Positions 52,131 through 61,555 of a stretch of 64,000 nt of DNA are shown piece by piece. The translations under genes and the position numbers were made by a program. Within the stretch, counting starts at the first letter, position 1. Each line of letters begins with the position of its first letter. The notes below the pieces were generated by a model that worked only from the letters and a program-made list of their open reading frames with translations, made no database searches and had not been told where the DNA came from. Source of the DNA: Ponticaulis koreensis DSM 19734. GTDB lineage: Bacteria > Pseudomonadota > Alphaproteobacteria > Caulobacterales > Hyphomonadaceae. The stretch is from positions 1,302,001 to 1,366,000 of the forward strand of contig NZ_ATVJ01000001.1 in NCBI RefSeq assembly GCF_000420665.1. The letters are read 5' to 3'.

Positions 52131-52823
52131 CTACTCCACAACGAAGTCGAAATACGTGTCCGGATAGGGCTCGTCGGCGAGCCAGAAGTGCCACCATTCC
52201 TCGTCGAGGGCATTAAAGCCTGCCTCCACCATCAACCGCTGTAACAGCATGCGGTTGGCGCGCGCTTCCGCGGAAGGGCGTGGGTCTGACGGGTGGGAAA
52301 GTGGATCGAACAGGTCATAGCCTGAACCCATGTCGAGTTCTTCGCCGGTGGCAAGGTCGATGAGTGTGAGGTCTATCGCGCTGCCGCGTGAATGGCCGGA
52401 GCGTTCGGCGATATAGCCGCGCTCGAACAGTTCGTCTTTCGGTACATTCGGGTAGTAATCTGCCTGCCGCGCGACATCCTCAGGGTCTGCGGCCCATGCC
52501 GCAAAATCTGAGACCGCGCGCTGCGGGCGATAGCAGTCAAAGACTTTCAGGCCGAGGCCGAAAACAGACAGCGTTTCCTGAACCGAAGCCACAGCTTCTG
52601 CCGCCTCAACGGAGAGAATACAGAGCGGGGCCTCATAGCCATTGATCGGGCGGCCGACGAAATTCTCATCGGTGAAATAGCGGATTTCCGTCGCGATGCC
52701 GGGCACGGCATCTGTGATAGAGACAAAACCGTCAGGGCGGGGCGGCTCCTGCGCGCTGGAGCAAGCGGCAAGGCCGAGCGTCAGCCCGAGCGCGCAAAGT
52801 GTTGCTTTCAACGACACAGGCAC
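52131..52823 (-). CDS. D-alanyl-D-alanine dipeptidase, VanX/DdpX type lipoprotein
   Basis: 230 residues: an N-terminal signal with lipobox LGLAAC, then the M15D peptidase domain. Zinc and catalytic residues lie in SGHSRGSAIDLTL (S-x-H-x-x-G-x-A-x-D) and EWWHFWLAD (E-W-W-H). It cleaves D-Ala-D-Ala dipeptide in the periplasm or recycles cell-wall peptides. The frame begins with GTG 52823. It lies six bases downstream of the first entericidin gene. No vancomycin-resistance genes (VanH/VanA) are present. Confidence 0.9.
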   Translation of the reverse strand: MPVSLKATLCALGLTLGLAACSSAQEPPRPDGFVSITDAVPGIATEIRYFTDENFVGRPINGYEAPLCILSVEAAEAVASVQETLSVFGLGLKVFDCYRPQRAVSDFAAWAADPEDVARQADYYPNVPKDELFERGYIAERSGHSRGSAIDLTLIDLATGEELDMGSGYDLFDPLSHPSDPRPSAEARANRMLLQRLMVEAGFNALDEEWWHFWLADEPYPDTYFDFVVE

Positions 52824-52829
52824 GAGCGC

Positions 52830-52970
52830 TTAGTTGCGGTTGTTGCGCGCGGCGTCTTCGATCGTATCGCCAGCTTCGCCGAGATCGCGGCCAATGCCTT
52901 CAACTGTGTTGCATGCTGCAATCGTCAGCGTGATGAGTGTGAGGGCTGCGAGCTTCATCCAGTTTTTCAT
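52830..52970 (-). CDS. Entericidin-like lipoprotein (first copy)
   Basis: 46 residues: MKNWMKLAALTLITLTIAAC lipobox signal, then NTVEGIGRDLGEAGDTIEDA, the EcnA/EcnB pattern. Entericidins are small membrane lipoproteins, in E. coli a toxin/antidote pair linked to stationary-phase lysis. GGAGAGACGC precedes the ATG at 52970; the longer in-frame version to 53057 is rejected because the signal peptide begins here. The second copy lies 130 bases upstream. Confidence 0.88.
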   Translation of the reverse strand: MKNWMKLAALTLITLTIAACNTVEGIGRDLGEAGDTIEDAARNNRN

Positions 52971-53099
52971 GCGTCTCTCCGATATAGATACGCTGGATAT
53001 ATTGGCGCGTGCGTGGCGGCTGGCAATAGAAAAACGCGCCTGCCATGGGGATGACAAGCGCGTGCAGTTTGGAAGGAACGGGAAATTCCGTAGAGGGGT

Positions 53100-53228
53100 T
53101 TAGTTAGCAGCGTCCTGAATGGTTTCGCCTGCTTCTTCAACATCCTGACCGGCACCATCAATTGTGTTGCACGCTGTCAGGGCGAGGGCGAAAATGCACA
53201 TGCTGGCAATCTTCAGATAATTCTTCAT
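53100..53228 (-). CDS. Entericidin-like lipoprotein (second copy)
   Basis: 42 residues: MKNYLKIASMCIFALALTAC, then NTIDGAGQDVEEAGETIQDA, clearly paralogous to the first copy. The start at 53228 is set by the signal peptide; the longer frame to 53297 is unlikely. The pair may be tandem duplicates or an antidote/toxin pair. No sigma-type promoter has been assigned. The region between has hairpin ACGCGC...GCGCGT (about 53033-53062). Confidence 0.88.
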   Translation of the reverse strand: MKNYLKIASMCIFALALTACNTIDGAGQDVEEAGETIQDAAN

Positions 53229-53308
53229 GTCTTTCTCCAGTGCTGAGCGGATCAGTTGATGGAGAAGAAATGCGCTTGCGGAATGAAGGTTCCGCATCGA
53301 AGCGTGTT

Positions 53309-53764
53309 TTAGTTGAGTTTTTTCTGATCGACAGGTTTGGCCGGTGTCGCCGCTTCGGGCAGAGGGACAGCAGACACGCCGTCCTCAATCAGCTCTTTGG
53401 CTTCTTCGAGCGTGGTCTCGCCCCAGACGGGTTTGGCCTCTGCCTCGCCCTCATGCATGGCGCGGGCTTTCCTGGCGAAATCTGAACCGACATATTCATG
53501 CGTGGAGGCGATATGATCGCGCACGGCGCGCATCATCTCGGCCATTTTCTGGTCCGGCGTGGAAGCTGCTGCAGGCACGGCGTTGCCGCGCTTTTTGGTG
53601 CCGCTCACCGATGGCGCCATGATCTGCTTTTTCACGTCAGCGCTGCCGCATTCGGGGCAGGTGACGAGGCCCTTCTCCTTCTGCTGGTCGAATGCATCCG
53701 AGCCTGAAAACCAGGCTTCGAACGGGGACTGACAGGACAGACATTGAAGGGCGTATTTGACCAT
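53309..53764 (-). CDS. DUF1178 family protein
   Basis: 151 residues, MVKYALQCLSCQSPFEAWFS, with two Cys pairs (CLSC and CPEC, about 8-11 and 36-39) as a zinc ribbon, and the conserved region AEMMRAVRDHIASTHEYVGS, then DFARKARAMHEGEAEAKPVW. This family is conserved in alpha- and betaproteobacteria and usually sits, as here, with glutaredoxin and ComF genes. Molecular function unknown. Confidence 0.93.
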   Translation of the reverse strand: MVKYALQCLSCQSPFEAWFSGSDAFDQQKEKGLVTCPECGSADVKKQIMAPSVSGTKKRGNAVPAAASTPDQKMAEMMRAVRDHIASTHEYVGSDFARKARAMHEGEAEAKPVWGETTLEEAKELIEDGVSAVPLPEAATPAKPVDQKKLN

Positions 53765-53775
53765 GGCGGTGTCGT

Positions 53776-54036
53776 TTAAGCTTGTGACAGAAGCGGGTCC
53801 AGCTTGCCTGCGCGCTCCAGCGCAAACATCTCATCGCAGCCACCAATATGGTCGTCATTGATGAAGATTTGCGGGTATGTGCTGCCGCCATTTGCGCGCT
53901 GGATCATTTCCTGACGCTTTTGCGGGTCCATACCAGCGTCGACATGCGTGTATTTCACGCCTTTCTTGTCGAGCAGTGAGAGGGCGCGTGTGCAGTACGG
54001 ACAGAACTGACGCGTATAGATTTCAACCTTGGCCAT
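53776..54036 (-). CDS. grxC: Glutaredoxin 3
   Basis: 86 residues. Redox motif CPYC (C12, C15) in IYTRQFCPYCTRALSLLDKK, the cis-Pro in TYPQIFIND, and the GGCDEMFALE glutathione-binding end. It reduces disulfides and glutathione-mixed disulfides with glutathione in the cytosol. GGAG lies ten bases before the ATG. Between ComF and DUF1178 genes, in the common alphaproteobacterial order. Confidence 0.96.
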   Translation of the reverse strand: MAKVEIYTRQFCPYCTRALSLLDKKGVKYTHVDAGMDPQKRQEMIQRANGGSTYPQIFINDDHIGGCDEMFALERAGKLDPLLSQA

Positions 54037-54060
54037 AACAATAATTCTCCGATCGCGGAC

Positions 54061-54849
54061 TTATATAGTCGGATTTGCGGGCGCTACAACGCGGGCAAAT
54101 GTCACGACGTCCAGATTGGCCGGTCGCGCCCGTTGAAGTGTTCGTGCGCAGGCCGTGAGTGTGGCGCCCGTTGTGTAAACATCATCCAGCAGAATAATGC
54201 GCTTTCCGGCGATGCGTTCCGCGCCGCGTTTTGTCAGCTTAAAAGCCCCTGCCACATTAGCGCGGCGCTGGCGGGCATTGAGATGGCCCTGACTGGGCGT
54301 TGCCTTCACACGGCGTATGCAAAACTCGTCATAGGGCAGGGATAGCTTGTCTTGCAGGGCCGCTGCCAGCCATCCGGCCTGATTGAAGCCGCGCATGGCA
54401 AGGCGGCGCGAATGGATCGGTACGGGGATTACAAGGTCTGCGGTGGTGAGCACGTCGCCCGCCGCAGAGGTCAGAAATTCTGCAAAGACTGACAATCCAT
54501 TCCGGTTGCCACGGCGTTTGAGAGACAGGACCAATCGGCTGGTGATGTCATCATAAACAAGGGCAGAGCGCGCCTGATGCCAGACGGGCGGATGCGCCGC
54601 GCAGGCTGCACAGATCAGCCCGTGATCCTCGCTGCGCTCAAAGGGCAGGGCGCAGCTGTCGCAGAACGGCTGGCAGATAAAGTTCAGCTGCGCGAATTCT
54701 TCCGGCGAGAGGCGGGCATTACCGGCAAGAGAATCCCCGCTCACCAGAGACTGGCCTGGGTTCAACCAGCCGAAAAGGCTGCGAAGGCGTTCGCGGTCTA
54801 CACCTAACACCTTGGCGGACGGCACTGATCGGTCCATATCTCCAGCCAT
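54061..54849 (-). CDS. ComF family phosphoribosyltransferase-like protein
   Basis: 262 residues: an N-terminal zinc-finger half (CQPFCDSCALPFE and CAAC, about 59-85) and a C-terminal PRTase domain with LVIPVPIHSRRLAMRGFNQA, then KRIILLDDVYTTGATLTAC (PRPP loop). ComF supports DNA uptake in naturally competent bacteria, but many conserved members are of unknown role. First gene of the ComF-grxC-DUF1178 run; its start region is shared with the divergent methyltransferase gene. Confidence 0.92.
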   Translation of the reverse strand: MAGDMDRSVPSAKVLGVDRERLRSLFGWLNPGQSLVSGDSLAGNARLSPEEFAQLNFICQPFCDSCALPFERSEDHGLICAACAAHPPVWHQARSALVYDDITSRLVLSLKRRGNRNGLSVFAEFLTSAAGDVLTTADLVIPVPIHSRRLAMRGFNQAGWLAAALQDKLSLPYDEFCIRRVKATPSQGHLNARQRRANVAGAFKLTKRGAERIAGKRIILLDDVYTTGATLTACARTLQRARPANLDVVTFARVVAPANPTI

Positions 54850-54850
54850 G

Positions 54851-55744
54851 ATGCAGAACCCGACCTCCGAAGTCTTTAATCGCGCGCAAGTGCGCCGCCG
54901 CCGTGAGCGTGCCAGTGCAGGCTATCATCAGGCAGACTTCCTGAAAAAGCGTGTGCTTGAAGATATTTCCGACAGGCTTGCCTCGACGGGACGAAAATTC
55001 GACCGTGCGCTCTGCCTTGGCGGGTATAGCGCGCAGACGAAAGAGATACTCGGCCCGTTCTGCGGTGACCTGATCGAGACTGATTTTGCACAAGGCCGGG
55101 TCGGCAAAGGCGGGCTCGTGGCGGATGAAGAATGGCTGCCTTTCAAGGATGAAAGCTTTGATCTGGTGGTGAGCCCGCTTGCGCTTCACTGGGTGAATGA
55201 TCTTCCGGGCTCGCTGATTCAGATCAACCGCGCCATGAAGCCGGACGGTTTTTTCGTTGGCGTGCTGGCAGGCGGGGCAAGCTTTACAGAGCTTCGCCAG
55301 TCCCTTCTGCGCGCTGAAAGCGAGCTGACAGGCGGGGCGGAGATGCGTGTTTCTCCATTTGCGGATGCGGCCGATATGTCTGCGCTTCTGCAACGGGCGG
55401 GGCTTGCGCTTCCGGTAAGCGACCGTGACCGGCTCACCATTCGCTATGATACGATTTTTGATGTAATGCGTGACCTTCAGGCACTGGGCGAGACGCATGC
55501 GCCAGCGCAAGGGCTTGGGCGTCCGCTACGCCGTGATGTGCTGATGCGGGCTGCGCAAATCTATGCAAGCGAGTTTGCTGACGCAGATGGTCGCCTGCGT
55601 GTGACGGTGGATCTGATCTGGGTAACGGGCTGGGCGCCGCATTCCTCGCAGCCAAAGCCGAAGCGTCCGGGTTCTGCGAAGGTGTCTATGGCTGAAGCGG
55701 TGGGTACAAAAGAGCTGCCCGCAGGAGATAAAGCAGGGCGGTAA
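54851..55744 (+). CDS. SAM-dependent methyltransferase (NDUFAF5/BioC-like)
   Basis: 297 residues, NPTSEVFNRAQVRRRRERAS, then LEDISDRLASTG, the degenerate SAM site RALCLGGYSAQT, and WLPFKDESFDLVVSPLALHW. This group resembles NDUFAF5, an Arg hydroxylase/methyltransferase-type complex I assembly factor, as well as BioC. The N-terminus is arginine-rich. The starts at 54848 and 54851 are equally possible; no clear Shine-Dalgarno. Divergent from comF; converges with the Flp pilin gene. Confidence 0.86.
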   Translation: MQNPTSEVFNRAQVRRRRERASAGYHQADFLKKRVLEDISDRLASTGRKFDRALCLGGYSAQTKEILGPFCGDLIETDFAQGRVGKGGLVADEEWLPFKDESFDLVVSPLALHWVNDLPGSLIQINRAMKPDGFFVGVLAGGASFTELRQSLLRAESELTGGAEMRVSPFADAADMSALLQRAGLALPVSDRDRLTIRYDTIFDVMRDLQALGETHAPAQGLGRPLRRDVLMRAAQIYASEFADADGRLRVTVDLIWVTGWAPHSSQPKPKRPGSAKVSMAEAVGTKELPAGDKAGR

Positions 55745-55930
55745 TTACGCGCCCTGAGCTGCATCCCAGTCTGCGTCGAGGCCTTCATACATATCGGTCG
55801 CAGAATTACCCCATGAGGTAATCGCCGCAATGAGGCCGATGACGATGAGCGCACAGATAAGGCCGTACTCGATAGACGTTGCGCCACCTTTAGCTTTGCT
55901 GAAGGAGGTAATCTTGCGTCGGGCGCTCAT
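55745..55930 (-). CDS. Flp/Fap-type pilin
   Basis: 61 residues: a short basic leader MSARRKITSFSKAKGG then ATSIEYGLICALIVIGLIAA, the type IVb Flp pilin helix with the E at +5 and the Tyr that follow cleavage after GG. The start overlaps the stop of the NUDIX gene by four bases. The Flp major subunit is thus well separated from the TadE/G genes at 36-38 kb. Confidence 0.93.
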   Translation of the reverse strand: MSARRKITSFSKAKGGATSIEYGLICALIVIGLIAAITSWGNSATDMYEGLDADWDAAQGA

Positions 55931-56352
55931 GCGAAACCTCCTTTTGAGGCGTAATCTTCAATGAAGCTGAAAAGCGGAATGTCTGCCTCTGGCGCGGGGT
56001 AGGTTTTCAGATCGGCTGGCGCGACGAATTCAAGCGTCTGACCTTCCTGTGCAACCGGCTCTCCACCCCATTCGCGAATGAGAAAGACAGGCATCACAAG
56101 GTGGAAGTTGTCATAAGCGTGGGAGGCAAAAGTGAGCGGACGCACTGCGCTTGCATGGGTTTCCACGGCCAACTCCTCCCTTAGTTCGCGTATCAACGCT
56201 GCTTCCGGCGTTTCGCCGGGCTCAATCTTGCCGCCAGGGAGTTCCCAAAGGCCCGCCATCGACTTTCCTTCAGGGCGTTGAGCCAGAAGTAAGGTCTGAT
56301 CCGGGCGCATGAGCACTGCCGCAGAGACGTAGAGAATTTTTCTCTCAGACAT
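55927..56352 (-). CDS. NUDIX hydrolase (MutT-like)
   Basis: 141 residues with the Nudix box GGKIEPGETPEAALIRELREEL (GX5EX7REUXEEXGU-like, about 41-62) and neighbouring WELPGGK and LLAQRPEGKSMAGLWELPGG. MutT removes 8-oxo-dGTP from the nucleotide pool, preventing mutations. It lies downstream of argJ with 41 bases between and overlaps the Flp pilin start. Confidence 0.94.
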   Translation of the reverse strand: MSERKILYVSAAVLMRPDQTLLLAQRPEGKSMAGLWELPGGKIEPGETPEAALIRELREELAVETHASAVRPLTFASHAYDNFHLVMPVFLIREWGGEPVAQEGQTLEFVAPADLKTYPAPEADIPLFSFIEDYASKGGFA

Positions 56353-56393
56353 TTTTTAACAGTAAATCGTAAAGGGGTGTTGCGTTAATCTTT

Positions 56394-57629
56394 TTAAGTT
56401 CGGTATGCGCCGTTAATCTCCACGTAACCGTGAGTGAGATCGCAGGTCCAGACTTTGGCGCGTCCGTCACCCATGGCGACTTCCACCGTAATCTCGATGT
56501 TTTCACCGGAAACAGCTGCCGTTGCGCGCGCTTCGTCATAGCTTTCCGCGCGTCCGCCGCCTTCGGCTACGCGCACTCCGCCAATCTCGATAACGAGCTT
56601 ATCCCTGTTAACAGGTTCCAGCGATTTACCGACTGCCATAACGATCCGCCCCCAGTTCGCGTCACTGGCGGCGAGGGCGGTTTTAACGAGTGGCGAGTTT
56701 GCGACAGCGCAGGCAATCGTTTTAGCAGAATTGTCGTTCACGGCCCCGGTGACTTCGATGCCGATGAATTTGGATGCGCCTTCACCGTCACGAACGATCT
56801 GATGGGCAAGATCCATGAAGACCTCTCCTATCGCATCTGAAATCTGCTCGATCGCCTCATCCGAGGCGGCCTGAGAGATCGGCGCAGCGCCTGTGGCGAA
56901 CAGCATGACAGTGTCTGATGTCGAGGTGTCGCCATCAACGGTGATGCAGTTGAAGCTCGCATTTGTATGGCGTGAGGTAATCTGCTGGCATTGTTCAGGC
57001 GTCAGCGGCGCATCTGTGAAGATGTAAGCGAGCATGGTCGCCATATTTGGCGCAATCATGCCTGAGCCCTTGGCGATGCCCGCGATGGAAATCGTGCGGC
57101 CAGCGACTTCAATCTGCTTGCCGGCGCCTTTAGGGAAGGTGTCCGTCGTGGAGAACGCTTTTGCCAGTTCCAGCCATGGCTTGCCCGGTTGAAGGGTTGG
57201 CCAGAGTGTTGGCAGATGCTGCGCGATCAGGTCCGCGCGGACCGGCTCCCCGATGACGCCTGTGGCTGCGATATAGCATTCATGACGCGGCATGCTGGTG
57301 AGCGCTTCATAAGCGTCCAGCGTCGCTTCATTCTTGGCAATGCCCTTTTCAAACGTGAAGGCGTTTGAGTTACCCGCATTGACGATGAGGGCAGAGGCTT
57401 TGCCACCGGACGTTTCCAGCGCTTCACGGCACCAGTCCACATCACAGGACCGGGTCAGCGAGCGGGTGAAGGCCCCGCCGCAGGAGGCGATTTCCGGAAA
57501 GTGAACGACCAGAAGATCGTCGCGCTGATATTTATACATGCCAAGCGAGAAGGTCGCGGCGTGTACGCCATCAATGTCAGGCAGGTCCGGAAACCGTTCC
57601 GGAGCCAGCGGAGAGCGTGTCAGTTTCAC
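56394..57629 (-). CDS. argJ: Bifunctional glutamate N-acetyltransferase/amino-acid N-acetyltransferase
   Basis: 411 residues; self-cleaving ornithine acetyltransferase family. The cleavage site is IAPNMATMLAYIFTDA, where T198 becomes the new N-terminal nucleophile. Family blocks GIAKGSGM, FNCITVDGDTSTSDTVMLFA and GRIVMAVGKS are present. It recycles acetyl in arginine synthesis. Its start overlaps the stop of the parvulin gene by ATGA. Confidence 0.96.
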   Translation of the reverse strand: MKLTRSPLAPERFPDLPDIDGVHAATFSLGMYKYQRDDLLVVHFPEIASCGGAFTRSLTRSCDVDWCREALETSGGKASALIVNAGNSNAFTFEKGIAKNEATLDAYEALTSMPRHECYIAATGVIGEPVRADLIAQHLPTLWPTLQPGKPWLELAKAFSTTDTFPKGAGKQIEVAGRTISIAGIAKGSGMIAPNMATMLAYIFTDAPLTPEQCQQITSRHTNASFNCITVDGDTSTSDTVMLFATGAAPISQAASDEAIEQISDAIGEVFMDLAHQIVRDGEGASKFIGIEVTGAVNDNSAKTIACAVANSPLVKTALAASDANWGRIVMAVGKSLEPVNRDKLVIEIGGVRVAEGGGRAESYDEARATAAVSGENIEITVEVAMGDGRAKVWTCDLTHGYVEINGAYRT

Positions 57630-58615
57630 TCAGTCGCCTCAGTAGTTGGAGCTGTGTCGTCAGTAGTTTCGGATTCGTCTGCCAACGGAAGGCCGGACGG
57701 AAATTCATCCTCGACCATCAGGTCATCGAGCGATTCCGGAGCATCACTGAAGTTTCGAACACCAATCTCCGGATCTTCGATAACCGTCTCGATGCTGGCG
57801 CGGTTGTGCAGGCGCTCCAGAACGGAGCTGATCTCGCTGAGCGTCAGAAACTCGACAATCATCGGGCGGGTTTCGTCGAATGTCGGCGGCGCTTCTGTGC
57901 GGCGGTCATCAATTTTGATGATGTGCCAGCCAAGATCGCTCTCGAACGGAGACGAGATCGCGCCGACCGCTGTGCGGTTGATGATGGATGGGAACGGTGC
58001 GGAGAATTCTTCGGGAAGGAAATAACCGAGCAGGCCACCTTCCGCGCTGGAACTCCTGTCGATGGAGTGAGTGAAGGCGACTTCGGCAAATTCTGCGCCG
58101 CCGCGCAGTTCCTGATAAAGTTCGTCTGCTTCCTCTTCGGTTTCCACCAGAATGTGGCGGATCAGAACTTCCTCACCAAGCTGCTGAAGGGCGGTCTGGG
58201 CCTCGTACATTTCCAGAATGGCTGCGTCGTCGACCTCAGCGGAAACGAGATTTTCGATCAGGATGTTTCCGAGAATGCGTTCACGGGCAGCCTGCAGGCG
58301 GTGCTGGGCGTTTTCTTCCAGATGAAGGCCGCGTGCGAGGGCTTCCTGCGCGAGCAGTTTCTGGTCGATCAACTGTTTCAGAATATCGGCAAAAACCGGA
58401 TCTGTGGTTTCAAGTCGGGTGCCGACATCAACCCGGCCCTGCGCAACCGCTTCAAGCTCGACATCAGTGGCATAGATAGGTTCACCATTAACAACGGCGG
58501 CGACGGCAGCGCTGACACGGATCGGAACACCTGTCGGTTCGGAACTATTCTGTTCACATGCGGCTGTTGTGAGCAGCAGGCTGCCGAATAAAGCGGCGAA
58601 AATCGTACGTTGCAT
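57626..58615 (-). CDS. Parvulin-type peptidyl-prolyl isomerase lipoprotein
   Basis: 329 residues: signal and lipobox LLLTTAAC, an N-terminal SurA/PpiC-like helical domain (about 25-165), then the rotamase domain (about 175-275) with RHILVETEEEADELYQEL, FAEVAFTHSIDRSSSAEGG, LLGYFLPEEF and GWHIIKIDDRR. It acts in the periplasm on outer-membrane protein folding. An acidic tail ends the protein. The ATG at 58615 is favoured over 58645 by the signal peptide. Coupled to argJ. Confidence 0.92.
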   Translation of the reverse strand: MQRTIFAALFGSLLLTTAACEQNSSEPTGVPIRVSAAVAAVVNGEPIYATDVELEAVAQGRVDVGTRLETTDPVFADILKQLIDQKLLAQEALARGLHLEENAQHRLQAARERILGNILIENLVSAEVDDAAILEMYEAQTALQQLGEEVLIRHILVETEEEADELYQELRGGAEFAEVAFTHSIDRSSSAEGGLLGYFLPEEFSAPFPSIINRTAVGAISSPFESDLGWHIIKIDDRRTEAPPTFDETRPMIVEFLTLSEISSVLERLHNRASIETVIEDPEIGVRNFSDAPESLDDLMVEDEFPSGLPLADESETTDDTAPTTEATE

Positions 58616-58780
58616 GCGCGTCTGTCTTTCCTGCTTGCAGGTCATCTACATTGACACCAATTTATAGGCTACTTAAGTCATGCTCATCGCAGGGTCGAGG
58701 TCAAATCCCCGCTCGTGTGCAGAGTATGTAAAGATGTGCGTGCTATCCAAGCGGAAAGTGCGACGAACTGGTTTTGATTT

Positions 58781-61480
58781 ATGCTTCAACTTGCAAAGAA
58801 ATTATTCGGATCCTCAAACGAGCGTCAGATTAAGCCTTATCGGGCTCGCGTTCAGCGGATCAACGCGATGGAGCCCGTAATTGAAGCGCTTTCCGATAGT
58901 GCGCTCCGGGGTAAAACTGCCGAATTAAAACAGAAACTAGCCAATGGCGCGACGCTGGACGATGTTCTCGAAGAAGCGTTCGCCGTCGTTCGGGAAGCCT
59001 CCAAGCGTGCCTTGGGTATGCGGCATTTCGACGTACAGCTCATCGGCGGCATGGTCCTCCACTCGGGCAATATCGCAGAAATGCGGACCGGTGAGGGTAA
59101 AACGCTCGTCGCAACGCTTCCGGCTTATTTGAATGCGCTTGAGGGCAAAGGTGTTCACGTCATTACGGTGAACGATTACCTCGCCAGCCGTGACGCGGAG
59201 TGGATGAATCAGGTTTATAGCTTCCTTGGCATGAAAACCGGCACGATCGTTCACGGTCTTGATGACCGCCAGCGCCGTGAAGCTTACGCCTGTGACATCA
59301 CTTACGGCACAAACAACGAATTCGGCTTCGACTATCTTCGCGACAATATGAAATACGCCCTGAATGACATGGTTCAGCGCGGTCACCATTATTGTATTGT
59401 GGACGAGGTCGACTCTATTCTGATCGACGAAGCGCGTACGCCGCTGATCATTTCAGGCCCGACCGATGACCGGTCCGATCTTTACCGTCAGATCGACGCG
59501 ATAATTCCTCAGCTGACCGAAGAGGATTATGACCTTGACGAGAAACAGCGCTCGATTGTCTTCACCGAAGAAGGTAATGAGCACATTGAGGATCTGCTTA
59601 TACAGGCAGGCTTAATGGAAGGGTCTATGTATGACCCGCAGAACATCACCATTGTTCACCATGCGAACCAGGCGCTTCGTGCGCACAAGCTGTTCACACG
59701 CGACAAGGACTACATCGTCAAAGACAAGCAGGTCATGCTGATTGATGAGTTCACGGGGCGCATGATGGACGGCCGCCGCCTTTCAGAGGGGCTGCACCAG
59801 GCGATCGAAGCCAAAGAAGGCGTAACGATCCAGCCGGAAAATCAGACGCTCGCGTCCATCACATACCAGAACTATTTCCGCCTCTACAAAAAGCTGGCGG
59901 GCATGACCGGTACGGCTGACACAGAAGCCGACGAGTTCATGGATACCTATGGCCTGCGCGTTTTCGATATTCCGACAAACCGTCCGATCCAGCGTATTGA
60001 TGAAGATGACGTCGTCTACCGGACGGCGAAAGAGAAATATAAAGCGATTATCGAAGAGCTGCGTGACTGCCATCAGCGTGGCCAGCCGGTTCTCCTCGGT
60101 ACAGCGTCTATTGAGAAGTCCGAGCTTCTCTCCACGCTGCTCGCTCAGGCAAAAATTCCGCACCAGGTTCTGAACGCCCGTCACCACGAGCGTGAGGCTC
60201 TGATCATCGCGCAGGCCGGTATGCCGGGTGCGATCACGGTTGCGACAAATATGGCTGGCCGTGGTACGGACATCCAGCTTGGCGGTAACCTTGAAATGCG
60301 CATGGAGACCGAGCTTCTGGCAGGTCGTCAGGACCAGCTGCAAGCCGAGTTCCAGACCGAGCTTCAGGAAGAAGTCGGTCGCATCATAGAAAAGACACCA
60401 GCGCTCGCAGCAAGCCGTGACCAGATCATGCGCAATGTTCCGCCGGAACTGCGCGATCAGGTGGTGAAGCGCGTTGAGCATAAAGTGCTCGAGCAGATCC
60501 GTCAGGAAATTGAAGATGGTAAGCACGAGCAGCTGAAAACCCGTCTGAAAGACGAGATTGCAGCAGCGAAGAAGAAGGCACTGGATGCCGGTGGTTTGTT
60601 CGTTCTGGGTACAGAGCGTCACGAGAGCCGCCGTATCGATAACCAGCTTCGTGGTCGTACAGGCCGTCAGGGTGACCCTGGCCGTTCTAAATTCTACGTG
60701 TCTATCGAAGACGATCTTCTGCGCATCTTCGCGGCCGAACGTCTCGACACCATCATGCGTCGCCTCGGTATCAAGGAAGACGAAGCCATTGTTCACCCAT
60801 GGATGAACAAGGCGCTTGAGACCTCCCAGAAAAAGGTCGAGCAGCGCAACTTCGAAATCCGTAAGAACCTTCTGAAATACGACAACGTGACGAACGATCA
60901 GCGTAAAGCGATCTTCGAACAGCGTATCGAGTTCATGACGGCTGAAGACGTGAGCGACACCATTACCGAAATGCGCCGTGATGTGGTCGAGGACATCGTC
61001 AATGAGGCGATGCCGCCTAAAACCTACGCCGAGCAGTGGGACATTGATGGTCTGATCGAAGAAACACACAAAATCTTCGGCATCACACCGCCTATCCGTG
61101 AGTGGGCGTCCGAAGAGGGTGTGGCGAACGAGGAAATCATCGAGCGTCTGTCAGCAGCGGCTGACGAAGCCTTCCTCGCCCGAGCGGCTGAAATGGGTCC
61201 GGATCGGATGCGCTGGTTCGAGAAGCAAATCCTTCTCCAGCTTCTGGATAAAGAATGGCGCGAACACCTGCAGCAACTTGATCAGCTTCGGTCTGTTATT
61301 CACCTGCGCAGCTATGGTCAGCGTGACCCGCTCAACGAGTTCAAATCCGAAGCGTTTGCGCTTTTCTCAGAGCTCCTGTCTTCACTGCGGAAAACAGTGA
61401 CTGGCACGCTAATGAACTTCCAGATTCAACAGGGACCACCGCCGCAACAGCGCCCGGCGCAAGCACCTCAACAGGTCTGA
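58781..61480 (+). CDS. secA: Preprotein translocase ATPase SecA
   Basis: 899 residues. Walker [16 protein letters not shown] (about 101-110), [15 protein letters not shown] (about 208-222), [13 protein letters not shown] and [14 protein letters not shown] are all clear. SecA drives export of unfolded proteins through SecYEG. The usual C-terminal zinc motif (C-x-C-x8-C-H/C) is missing: the protein ends [17 protein letters not shown]. The 165 bases upstream show no SecM-like leader of any confidence. A strong terminator follows. Confidence 0.97.
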   Translation: MLQLAKKLFGSSNERQIKPYRARVQRINAMEPVIEALSDSALRGKTAELKQKLANGATLDDVLEEAFAVVREASKRALGMRHFDVQLIGGMVLHSGNIAEMRTGEGKTLVATLPAYLNALEGKGVHVITVNDYLASRDAEWMNQVYSFLGMKTGTIVHGLDDRQRREAYACDITYGTNNEFGFDYLRDNMKYALNDMVQRGHHYCIVDEVDSILIDEARTPLIISGPTDDRSDLYRQIDAIIPQLTEEDYDLDEKQRSIVFTEEGNEHIEDLLIQAGLMEGSMYDPQNITIVHHANQALRAHKLFTRDKDYIVKDKQVMLIDEFTGRMMDGRRLSEGLHQAIEAKEGVTIQPENQTLASITYQNYFRLYKKLAGMTGTADTEADEFMDTYGLRVFDIPTNRPIQRIDEDDVVYRTAKEKYKAIIEELRDCHQRGQPVLLGTASIEKSELLSTLLAQAKIPHQVLNARHHEREALIIAQAGMPGAITVATNMAGRGTDIQLGGNLEMRMETELLAGRQDQLQAEFQTELQEEVGRIIEKTPALAASRDQIMRNVPPELRDQVVKRVEHKVLEQIRQEIEDGKHEQLKTRLKDEIAAAKKKALDAGGLFVLGTERHESRRIDNQLRGRTGRQGDPGRSKFYVSIEDDLLRIFAAERLDTIMRRLGIKEDEAIVHPWMNKALETSQKKVEQRNFEIRKNLLKYDNVTNDQRKAIFEQRIEFMTAEDVSDTITEMRRDVVEDIVNEAMPPKTYAEQWDIDGLIEETHKIFGITPPIREWASEEGVANEEIIERLSAAADEAFLARAAEMGPDRMRWFEKQILLQLLDKEWREHLQQLDQLRSVIHLRSYGQRDPLNEFKSEAFALFSELLSSLRKTVTGTLMNFQIQQGPPPQQRPAQAPQQV

Positions 61481-61506
61481 CGAAAATGTTATCCTGATGT
61501 TATCAG

Positions 61507-61555
61507 AAAAAGCCCCGCATCTTTCATCAATGTATTGAAGGTGCGGGGCTTTTTG
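61507..61555 (+). terminator. Terminator after secA
   Basis: AAAAAGCCCCGCA and TGCGGGGCTTTTT, a perfect 13-base stem with a 22-base loop. Confidence 0.93.

Noticed and set aside
58698-58725. Sequence resembling a tRNA T-loop (GGTCGAGGTCAAATCCCC)
   Set aside because: No acceptor, anticodon or D-arm pairing nearby.
58680-58880. 66-codon frame upstream of secA as a SecM-like leader
   Set aside because: It overlaps secA in another frame and lacks a secretion signal or arrest motif.
59783-61069. 428-codon open frame on the minus strand within secA
   Set aside because: Antisense shadow of the SecA gene; no domain or ribosome site.
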